Assembly (NCBI GenBank): GCA_019677205.1
Contig: JAAMXY010000107.1
Span: 1-14,385 of the forward strand
DNA from: Pinguiococcus pyrenoidosus
Lineage: Eukaryota > Sar > Pinguiophyceae > Pinguiochrysidales > Pinguiochrysidaceae
Direction of reading: 5' to 3'
DNA: 14,385 bases
Under the pieces are notes generated by a model. That model made no database searches. It was not told the DNA's origin and was given only the letters and a program-made list of their open reading frames with translations. The position numbers were made by a program, and so were the translations under genes. Below, in pieces: positions 1 to 6,385 of the stretch (position 1 is its first letter; each line of letters starts with the position of its first letter).

Positions 1-651
1 TCTCGATCAAAGTGCATTTGAGAATCATTCTACACCATCCGATGACCCTTTTTTCCGTTTTCAGGGCCTTCGAAGCTTTTGTTGACAGTGTTGAAAACAG
101 CTGGAAGGACGGAAAGGGACGCCGAATCAAATGGCGCGACTTCAGCGAGGAGATGGCACCCGTAAAGAAGCTTGTGAAGCTCATGGAGCGCAAGAATCTA
201 TGCTTGGATGTCTCTGTCTCGTATGACGGATTTTTGCTCCCCGCACTTGGAAACATGCTCTGCCACTCCAACGACCGCCTTTTGTCGAGGTCCTTTGGGA
301 ATTTGTGGTAGTGGAGTCTGCGGAAATCGCTTACGATATTGGCGGAGCCCTTCTCTGCATCCTACGCAGGAAGGCAGTTCTGAAGAGCTCCCGAAAGATA
401 TCAGCTGTTAATCAAGGGCATGAGGCAGTAAAACTGTACAGCGATGTACCTCGTGTGTTATCAAGGAATCCCTGGGAGAGCTTTCTACACTGCTCTCTCG
501 AGAAAACAGCGCAGCAACGCCACTTTCTCGACCTTGGGTCCTTGCAGAGCTCCGGGACCCAGCCTTCGACGTCGCTGGCGCCAGCAAACCACGGATTCAT
601 GGTGAATTTCGTGCGCAGCGCAAGAATTCCTCTCAAGAAAGGAACGGTACG
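1..651 (+). CDS. Possible terminal exons of a gene cut by the window edge
   Basis: I do not recognise a family. A pyrimidine tract ending in CAG at 62-64 looks like a 3' splice site. From 65 one frame stays open and reads as plausible protein (KKLVKLMERKNLCLD). A second frame, open from 227 to 655, reads plausibly from about 290 (VLWEFVVVESAEIAYDIGG). An 80-nt GT-AG intron at 210-289 would join them in frame, though its donor (GTCTCT) is weak. A better donor, GTGAGA, lies at 652. Joined to the acceptor at 1190-1191, it would end the protein at a TGA at 1241-1243 and make 652-1191 an intron. No usable ATG is visible, so the gene would begin outside the window. A frameshifted pseudogene would look the same. 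Everything here beyond the open frames is inference. Confidence 0.28.
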
Positions 652-681
652 GTGAGATACGACAGAGTTATCGATACCGTT

Positions 682-1021
682 TGGCCAGGATGAAAGATGG
701 ACCATGTCCCTGGCCAGCACGTAAATATCATTGGAGCGGTAAGTTTATAGTAACGCTCTTCCCAATGCATAGCAGGATAGTATGTTAGCCAGGTCGTCAT
801 TTCGCTACCAGTACGTAGGTTCTGCTGAACAGTGTGGCCAGTACGTGGTATCGCTTTTGCGACCTCAAAACTGTTGGCCAGCATGTAAATGGAATTGGCC
901 GACACGTAAACTGCAAGTCAGTGAATCTGATGAATGGTAGCCGGAACGTGGAATGTGGAAATTGGAAATGATTGTGGCCAGTACGTAATTCAATTTTGAG
1001 ATACTCAACCAAGTCGTAAAT
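682..1021 (+). repeat. Interspersed 16-bp ACGT-core motif array
   Basis: About ten degenerate copies of TGGCCAGYACGTAAAT lie in the same orientation. They start at 682, 711, 786, 805, 835, 875, 896, 938, 975 and 1006, with a weaker one at 732. The best copies (711, 835, 875, 975) keep TGGCCAG and most of ACGTAA. Spacing is irregular, 19 to 54 bp, so this is not a simple head-to-tail satellite. The surrounding DNA is AT-rich and has no convincing gene. ACGT is the core recognised by bZIP factors. The array could be a regulatory cluster upstream of the carbonic anhydrase gene, an intronic repeat of the preceding gene, or a decayed satellite. Confidence 0.75.
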
Positions 1022-1160
1022 AGCTCTTCTTCGAACAGTCCTTCTTCGAACTCCTTGAAACTCATCTTATACATCTTATACACCCCTCTACGATACTACT
1101 TATGTAACCTACCACTTACTTTGTCTTCACTACTACTGTTACACACTACGCGAATTTTAA

Positions 1161-1191
1161 TATAAAAAAATCATTTCCTTTTTCTCTGCAG
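1161..1191 (+). promoter_or_regulatory. TATA-like box followed by pyrimidine tract and CAG
   Basis: TATAAAAA at 1161-1168 is followed by a pyrimidine-rich tract ending in CTGCAG at 1186-1191. Two readings are possible. It may be a core promoter for the carbonic anhydrase gene, giving a 5' leader of about 350 nt. Or it may be a 3' splice acceptor, either of a leader intron or of the last intron of the gene at the left edge. Several short upstream ATGs between 1191 and 1547 would lie in the leader. Confidence 0.35.
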
Positions 1192-1546
1192 AAATCCGGA
1201 AGCCAGAAGCGTCGGCTGTGGGGCGACGTCGACGTATGGTTGATCTGCAGCACACGTCAGCCTCGGCGGAACGTTGAACCAATACTGACGAGCTCGACAG
1301 TTCAAGGAGAAAGCCCGGGTCGAAATTAGCCGTCGCAAGCTGGCGAGCAGATGCTTCTCCGGGCCATCCTATGGTGCTTGGACTGATGCCGTGGAGCTGA
1401 ACCAATTACAGGCGTGCGTACGGAGGCACGAGCCAACCCCGGCGTTCTGATGCTGGCCTGCTGTGTCACGTCATCTGGCCGAATTGGCTGGCGCCAGATC
1501 TGCTGTGCTCTGCTCTCGGCAGCTCAACGCCGCAACTTGGGACATC

Positions 1547-4144
1547 ATGCGCGACGTATCCACTAGGCGCGAGCGCGCGAGGGCGAGGGCGGAGAAGCGG
1601 AAGGCGCGGCAGGCGGCGGCGGCGGCGGCGGCAGCGACGGCGGCTGTCCCCCGCGGTCCTGTGGAGGACCCCTTTGAGCGGCTTCTGTCCAGTGTTCGCA
1701 GCGGCAAGGCCTCTCCTTTCTCTCTGGCCCGTCTCGTGGTTGCCACCCTCGTGGCCATGCTGTCGCTCGCCGTCCGGCAGGGCCTCATGGCGCCGGAGGC
1801 GCGCTTCGCTGCCCTGTCCAAGCTGGCGCAGCTGCCAGCGAGGGACTTGCCTTACCTGATTGCGCTCCGCGGTGGGGACCAGGAGCAAGCGGAGCGCCCT
1901 AAGAGGATGTGGTCTCCTGCGGCGCGCGCGGCGCGAGGAGGCTCGACGAGGACCGCCCTCAAGGAATCGCGGGAGCCGACGGTGCGCCGGATCAAACGGG
2001 CGGCATCGGGAGGCCTTGCAGGCCAGCCCACGATGATCTTCGGCAAGGGCCCGGATATGGTGGAGTCCGCCGCCGACGCACCCGTGACGGCGCGGGAGGT
2101 GCGCGTGGCGCAGGCGAACTGGGCGAACGCCATCAAGAAGATCTCCGCCGCGTGCCTCAACAAGGAAGACTTCGTCAGCCTCGCCAGCCAGGCGGCGGGG
2201 GAGCTGTATGCTTACGGCCACGACAACGTGCTCTTCAAGCCGACCAAGGCCAAGGACACGCAGTTCCGCCCCATGGCCACGGACGCCATGTCCTACTTCG
2301 TCGGAGCCAAGAACATGGAATCCGGCGGCATCTCCGAGGACGGCGGCTTCGCGATCAATGGCGGCAAGGGCTGGTCCGAGGTTGTCTTTGACAACCACCA
2401 GGTTGAGCTGAACGGCAACACGGCCGTCGCCATGGGCAACTACTACTTCACGTGCGCCACCACCGGTGAGAAGTCCAAGGTGGAGTACACCTTCGGCTAC
2501 AAGCGCTGCGACGACGGCAAGGTGCGCATCTTCCTGCACCACTCGTCCGTGCCGTACAACCCCGCCCCGGTGGACCCCGCGGAGGCTGCGGACGCCATCA
2601 CCGAGGACGAGGTCCGCGAGGCCCAGCAGGCCTGGGCGAGCGCGATCAAGGACATCTCCGCCGCCTACCTGAAGAAGAAGGACTTCAAGGGCCTCGCCGG
2701 CGAGGCCGCCGGCGAGCTGTACGCCTACGGCCACGCGAGCGTGCTCTTCAAGCCGACCAAGGCCAAGGACGTGCAGTTCCGGCCCATGGCCACCGACGCC
2801 ATGTCCTACTTCATCGGCTCCAAGAACATGGAAGCCGGCGGCATCTCCGAGGACGGCGGCTTCGCGATCAACGGCGGCAAGGGCTGGTCCGAGTGCACGT
2901 TCGATAACCACCAGATCGAGCTGAACGGCAACACGGCCGTCGCCATGGGCAACTACTACTTCACGTGCGCCTCCACGGGCGAGAAGTCCAAGGTGGAGTA
3001 CACCTTCGGCTACAAGCGCTGCAAGGATGGCAAGGTGCGCATCTTCCTGCACCACTCGTCGGTGCCGTACAGCCCCGCCCCGGTGGGCGCCTCGCCGCCT
3101 CGGAAGGCGATCACCGAGGACGAGGTCCGCGAGGCCCAGCAGGCCTGGGCGAGCGCGATCAAGGACATCTCCGCCGCCTACCTGAAGAAGAAGGACTTCA
3201 AGGGCATCGCCGGCGAGGCCGCCGGTGAGCTGTACGCCTACGGCCACGCGAGCGTGCTCTTCAAGCCGACCAAGGCCAAGGACGTGCAGTTCCGGCCCAT
3301 GGCCACCGACGCCATGTCCTACTTCATCGGCTCCGAGAACATGGAAGCCGGCGGCATCTCCGAGGACGGCGGCTTCGCGATCAACGGCGGCAAGGGCTGG
3401 TCCGAGTGCACGTTCGACAACCACCAGATCGATCTCAACGGCGACACCGCGGTCGCCATGGGCAACTACTACTTCACGTGCGCCTCCACGGGCGAGAAGT
3501 CCAAGGTGGAGTACACCTTCGGCTACAAGCGCTGCGACGACGACAAGGTGCGCATCTTCCTGCATCACTCCTCGGTCCCATACGCGCCCGCCGCCAAGGC
3601 GGTCACCAAGGAGGAGGTGCTCGCCGTCCAGGCCAAGTGGGCCAACGCCATCAAGCGCATCTCGGCGGTCTACAAGGCGCGCGGCGACTACGTTAACACC
3701 GCGGCCGAGGCGGCCGCCGATCTGTACGCCTACGGCTTCGGCCCCGTTCTCTTCAAGCCGACCAAGGCCGCGGAGACCCAGTTCCGGCCCACACCGCTGG
3801 AGGCCATGTCGTACTTCGTTGGCGGCAATGAGATCGACGACGGCTGCACCGAGGATGGCGGCTTCGCCATCAACGGCGGCAAGGGTTGGGCAGATTGCGC
3901 GTTCGACAACCACCAGATCGTGACCAAGGGTGGCATTGCCATGGCCATGGGCAACTACTACTTCACGTGCGCCACCACCGGCGAGGTCTCGAAGGTCGAG
4001 TACACCTTCGGCTACGAGCGCTGCGACGACAACAAGGTCCGCATCTGCCTCCACCACTCCTCCGTACCCTACCCCATGCCGGCGACGCGGGCGGTCGATG
4101 CCAAGACACCGGCGAAGCCGTTGAAGCGGATGACAAAGGCGTAG
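1547..4144 (+). CDS. Four-domain iota-class carbonic anhydrase (COG4337/CaMKII-AD-like fold)
   Basis: Likely interconverts CO2 and bicarbonate. Known family: iota-carbonic anhydrases (diatom LCIP63, COG4337) have NTF2/CaMKII-association-like domains, often repeated, and some members work without metal. Here four domains run at about residues 180-340, 350-510, 521-680 and 685-845. Each keeps FKPTKA, QFRP, EDGGFAINGGKGW, DNHQ, MGNYYFTC, VEYTFGY and HHSSVPY (HHSS at residues 331, 502, 673, 836). All four therefore look catalytically competent. The first 180 residues have a basic stretch, an alanine run and a hydrophobic segment at 58-76, perhaps an organelle-targeting region or membrane anchor. 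ATG 1547 is the first ATG in this frame after a TGA at 1448. A pyrimidine tract ending in CAG at 1520-1522 leaves room for an unseen upstream exon. The 865-residue frame is uninterrupted. Family call is firm; N-terminus and location are not. Confidence 0.88.
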   Translation: MRDVSTRRERARARAEKRKARQAAAAAAAATAAVPRGPVEDPFERLLSSVRSGKASPFSLARLVVATLVAMLSLAVRQGLMAPEARFAALSKLAQLPARDLPYLIALRGGDQEQAERPKRMWSPAARAARGGSTRTALKESREPTVRRIKRAASGGLAGQPTMIFGKGPDMVESAADAPVTAREVRVAQANWANAIKKISAACLNKEDFVSLASQAAGELYAYGHDNVLFKPTKAKDTQFRPMATDAMSYFVGAKNMESGGISEDGGFAINGGKGWSEVVFDNHQVELNGNTAVAMGNYYFTCATTGEKSKVEYTFGYKRCDDGKVRIFLHHSSVPYNPAPVDPAEAADAITEDEVREAQQAWASAIKDISAAYLKKKDFKGLAGEAAGELYAYGHASVLFKPTKAKDVQFRPMATDAMSYFIGSKNMEAGGISEDGGFAINGGKGWSECTFDNHQIELNGNTAVAMGNYYFTCASTGEKSKVEYTFGYKRCKDGKVRIFLHHSSVPYSPAPVGASPPRKAITEDEVREAQQAWASAIKDISAAYLKKKDFKGIAGEAAGELYAYGHASVLFKPTKAKDVQFRPMATDAMSYFIGSENMEAGGISEDGGFAINGGKGWSECTFDNHQIDLNGDTAVAMGNYYFTCASTGEKSKVEYTFGYKRCDDDKVRIFLHHSSVPYAPAAKAVTKEEVLAVQAKWANAIKRISAVYKARGDYVNTAAEAAADLYAYGFGPVLFKPTKAAETQFRPTPLEAMSYFVGGNEIDDGCTEDGGFAINGGKGWADCAFDNHQIVTKGGIAMAMGNYYFTCATTGEVSKVEYTFGYERCDDNKVRICLHHSSVPYPMPATRAVDAKTPAKPLKRMTKA
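2084..4075 (+). repeat. Four tandem coding repeats of about 0.5 kb
   Basis: Carbonic anhydrase units begin at about 2084, 2594, 3107 and 3599, giving periods of 510, 513 and 492 bp. Units 2 and 3 are almost identical even at silent positions, with fewer than 20 differences by eye over about 470 aligned bases. Unit 1 is close to them mainly in its second half. Unit 4 is the most divergent. The pattern suggests a recent duplication or ongoing gene conversion between the middle units. Confidence 0.9.
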
Positions 4145-4411
4145 GGTCTCGCGACATGGCATGGGCGTGCACGTAAGATCAGACCAGGGGAGGGGCACAA
4201 CATCCCCCCTGTCTGCCAGACATAAGAGTTATTGATAGTGGCCGATTCAGGCCAGTATGGAGTGCAGAGTTTTTCCGCGTTAGTATCTTGTTCATAGGTG
4301 AAGAAACTTTTCGGCGCCGTCTCCTTCGGCTCTACGTGGCATTGATCTGTTGTTCTTTGGTTCTCTGGCCTTTTTTTTTGGCCTCCTGGCCTTTTCTCAG
4401 GTCTCAACTCT

Positions 4412-4546
4412 CAGCTCGGAACGCCCAGCTCGGAACTTGCAACTCGGAACTTGCAACTCGGAACTCCCAACTCGGAACTCCCAACTCGGAACTCCCAACT
4501 CGGTGAACTCCCAACTCGGAACTCCCAACTCCCAACTCGGAACTTC
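4412..4546 (+). repeat. 14-bp minisatellite built from two heptads
   Basis: Consensus CAACTCGGAACTCC, with early units reading CAGCTCGGAACGCC or ending in TTG. About nine near-complete copies are seen, including one 16-bp variant (4496-4511) and one bare 7-bp half unit (4526-4532). Each unit is two related heptads, CAACTCG and GAACTCC. No protein-coding role is evident. Confidence 0.9.
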
Positions 4547-4647
4547 CAATCCGCGAACCTGGAACGTCCAAACCCCGGCTTCTTCTTCTCCTTTGTGACA
4601 GGTGGAAGTAGATCAGCTGATCAAAGGTAGCCTCTGGCAGTTAAACC

Positions 4648-4735
4648 TAAATATAAAATTATCAATATATTTATTATCAATATCAAAGAAGAGTTGGAAA
4701 AGTCGCTTAGAATATATTTAAAATTAAAGAGAAAT
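4648..4735 (+). promoter_or_regulatory. AT-rich tract with TATAAAA, candidate SOUL gene promoter
   Basis: A sharply AT-rich stretch with TATAAAA at 4652-4658, followed by more A/T, ends about 115 bp before the SOUL ATG. Its position and composition fit a core promoter with a leader of up to 160 nt. No start-site data can be read from the sequence. Confidence 0.35.
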
Positions 4736-4848
4736 GTGAACCGAGTGTGAGTGTTCCAAGAAGCTCTGCAAGTTCGTGAGTTGCCTCTTCTGTTCAGCAG
4801 GACGCCACATTTCCGCACAGTTCAGCAACCTTCTACGCCAGGTGAAAG

Positions 4849-5517
4849 ATGCTGCGCACCCTGATCCTGTCGAGTGCTCTGGTAGCTGCCTTTTCCTGGG
4901 AAGCGCCTTGGTACTGCCACGACCTGGACTGCCCCGCGTTCGAAAGCGATGACTTCCCGCTGGAGACGGGAGAAATCGTGGAAGTGCGGCACTACGAAGC
5001 CAACTTGTGGACGTCCACGGTCATCAAGGGCACCAGTCTCATGGCGGCCACGAGTGAAGCCTTCGAGAAGCTGTTCGACTACCTTCAGGGCGCCAACGAA
5101 GCGGGAGAAGTCGTGGATATGACGGCTCCCGTTCTGACGTACATTACGCCTGGAGAGGGCCCCAACTGCGCAGAGACCTTCAAAGTGTCCTTCTACGTGC
5201 CGTACAAGTACCAAGACTCGGCGCCTCCGAATCCGACGGCCGACGATGTGTTCATCGAGAAGATCGACGCCATGAGCGTCGCCATCGCCGCCTTCGACGG
5301 CTTCGCCACGGATGAGCAAGTGATTGAGGAGGCGGCGGAACTGGCCGCGAAGCTGCAGGCGGAAGGCGTGCAGATGGTGTCGGAGAGCTACTACTTCGCG
5401 GCCTATGACCCGCCCTTCCGCCTCACCAACCGGCACAACGAGGTGTGGCTGCCCATCCTTCTGGAAGCACAGGCCAAACCCGAGACGGCACAGATGGGCC
5501 GGAGCGTGGAGGAATAA
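4849..5517 (+). CDS. SOUL heme-binding family protein with signal peptide
   Basis: A 222-residue protein of the SOUL/HEBP family, whose members bind heme or other tetrapyrroles. The first 16 or so residues (MLRTLILSSALVAAF) are a clear signal peptide, so the product is probably secreted or in the endomembrane system; plastid delivery is possible in an alga with a complex plastid. The SOUL domain fills residues 40-205. Family landmarks seen are EVRHY (45-49), VDMTAPVLTYI (89-99), FKVSFYVP (111-118), DVFIE (133-137), FDGF (149-152), YYFAAYDPP (181-189) and NRHNEVWL (194-201). Two cysteines at 23 and 28, just after the predicted cleavage site, may form a disulphide. The whole reading frame is intronless, and its length is typical. 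Ligand specificity cannot be read from sequence. Confidence 0.9.
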   Translation: MLRTLILSSALVAAFSWEAPWYCHDLDCPAFESDDFPLETGEIVEVRHYEANLWTSTVIKGTSLMAATSEAFEKLFDYLQGANEAGEVVDMTAPVLTYITPGEGPNCAETFKVSFYVPYKYQDSAPPNPTADDVFIEKIDAMSVAIAAFDGFATDEQVIEEAAELAAKLQAEGVQMVSESYYFAAYDPPFRLTNRHNEVWLPILLEAQAKPETAQMGRSVEE

Positions 5518-5967
5518 GGTGGCCGCTGCTGCAAAGAGCTGACACCTCCCTAGTTACGAAGCGTGCAAGAGTCAGGTAGTGCAGACGATCTCGCTTGAAG
5601 GCATCGCTCCTTACAAAAAGACAGGCCGAGCAACCGGGAGATTTCTCTGGAAGCCGCCTTTTTGCTCCCGATGCTTTCAGGGCAGTAGAGCAGATGAAAT
5701 CCTGGAGAACGTCGCATCAGAAGGCGTCGCCAAAATGCGCTCAAGTCCTGCCATTCCCTCTTTTTTCCCCCTTCCCATCTAATGAATCAACCAGAATCAG
5801 TTGCCATGATGTTGCGTTTTGGTCGAGCATTCAAGCCAAGCCAAGCCAGGCCAGGCCAAGCCAAGCCCAGCCAAGTCATGATTGTCAACCTCATTTGACT
5901 AACAATGCCGTCACTTCCGTCGAGTCTTCGAGCAATCGACGGAAACCTGCGAACGCAACACACGCGA
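5518..5967. other. Intergenic region between converging genes
   Basis: 3' flanks of the SOUL gene (+) and the PhoD-like gene (minus). It contains a GCCAR pentamer repeat at 5832-5875. Open frames here are short and driven by that repeat. No RNA gene or polyadenylation signal recognised. Confidence 0.55.
5832..5875 (+). repeat. Pentamer repeat (CCAAG/CCAGG)
   Basis: About eight to nine head-to-tail copies of the pentamer GCCAR with one 6-bp variant (GCCCA). A simple-sequence tract in non-coding DNA. Confidence 0.85.
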
Positions 5968-6294
5968 TCAGCCACGCCTGCATGAAAAAAAACTTCGACC
6001 GATTGTCGCGAATGAACGGAGGGACGCACCTTGCTCGTCAAGCAGAAGAAGCATCGAAGGGTGGCACAGTTGGCCATTCACATCACCCTTGGACATGGTG
6101 GGACGATCCTCCCCCCCCTCGAGCTTGACGTAAGCTGAGAGCCGCGTCCTCAACATCCAAGCAACAACGCGGGGCGAGATGCACAGCGGATAAGGCGGAT
6201 TGGCGCCATGTGGCTGCATGTCGGCGAAGATCCCACTCGTGACGGCCCAAGACACATTTTCTGCGACGCTTCGCTCAATGCCTTGACGATCCTG
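5968..6294 (-). CDS. Candidate last exon of the PhoD-like gene
   Basis: The minus-strand donor GAG|GTGAGA at 6386/6385 can join a TTGCAG acceptor ending at 6295, or CAGCAG ending at 6292. Both give phase 0 and keep one open frame of about 108 codons to a stop at 5968-5970. The predicted peptide (starting QDRQGIERSVAENVSW) has no family I recognise and its last third looks poorly conserved-like. If the intron is not used, the protein ends at 6323 instead. A further donor, CAAG|GTGCGT, is visible near 6023, so the exon may stop early. Confidence 0.4.
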   Translation of the reverse strand, partial: QDRQGIERSVAENVSWAVTSGIFADMQPHGANPPYPLCISPRVVAWMLRTRLSAYVKLEGGEDRPTMSKGDVNGQLCHPSMLLLLDEQGASLRSFATIGRSFFSCRRG

Positions 6295-6385
6295 CTGCAA
6301 CAAGTCGGGAGAAGGCAAAGCTCTAAGGTCGGAAGGATTGGCGCCGGAAAGAAGAAGCAAGGATCGAAGAAAGGGAGGTTCTCAC
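6295..6385 (-). other. Candidate 91-nt intron near the PhoD-like 3' end
   Basis: GTGAGA donor at 6385 and pyrimidine-rich TTGTTGCAG acceptor ending at 6295, phase 0. The donor resembles those of the other introns in this window. An alternative acceptor three bases on would shorten the product by one Gln. Confidence 0.45.

Larger units (their letters stand above)
4145..4848. other. Intergenic region between carbonic anhydrase and SOUL genes
   Basis: No gene seen. It holds the carbonic anhydrase 3' region (no clear AATAAA), a T9 run near 4370, the 14-bp minisatellite at 4412-4546, a perfect 12-bp palindrome GATCAGCTGATC at 4611-4622, and an AT-rich tract at about 4640-4735 that probably carries the SOUL gene promoter. 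Confidence 0.7.

Noticed and set aside
412-720. A 102-codon minus-strand frame
   Set aside because: It lies opposite the better-supported + strand frame and shows no recognisable domain.
682-1021. Possible CRISPR-like interspersed repeat
   Set aside because: The repeats are only 16 bp, degenerate and unevenly spaced, and the setting is eukaryotic.
633-1083. Three short overlapping minus-strand frames
   Set aside because: They translate the ACGT-core repeat array (recurring FTCWP-like peptides) and have no coding character of their own.
1450-1563. A short frame starting MLACCVTSSGR that resembles a targeting peptide
   Set aside because: It is out of frame with the carbonic anhydrase and ends at a TAG; no splice pair that would join them was found.
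3225-3923. A 232-codon + strand frame inside the carbonic anhydrase gene
   Set aside because: Ser/Pro/Thr/Arg-rich translation in a shifted frame of the repeats, a composition artefact with no plausible domain.
1466-4198. A 910-codon open frame on the minus strand opposite the carbonic anhydrase gene
   Set aside because: It mirrors the strong GC bias at third codon positions of the real gene. Its product is low-complexity (Val/Gly/Leu/Arg) with no family signature, and its repeats only echo those of the sense strand.
4412-4546. Possible CRISPR array
   Set aside because: Direct 14-bp units without unique spacers, in eukaryotic DNA with no cas genes: a minisatellite.
4611-4622. Perfect 12-bp palindrome GATCAGCTGATC
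   Set aside because: A single short palindrome is expected by chance at this scale, and no partner site or known operator was seen; noted only as part of the intergenic region.
5787-6077. A minus-strand frame with a Trp/Leu/Gly-rich end
   Set aside because: The striking composition comes from the GCCAR pentamer repeat, and no start or splice evidence is compelling.
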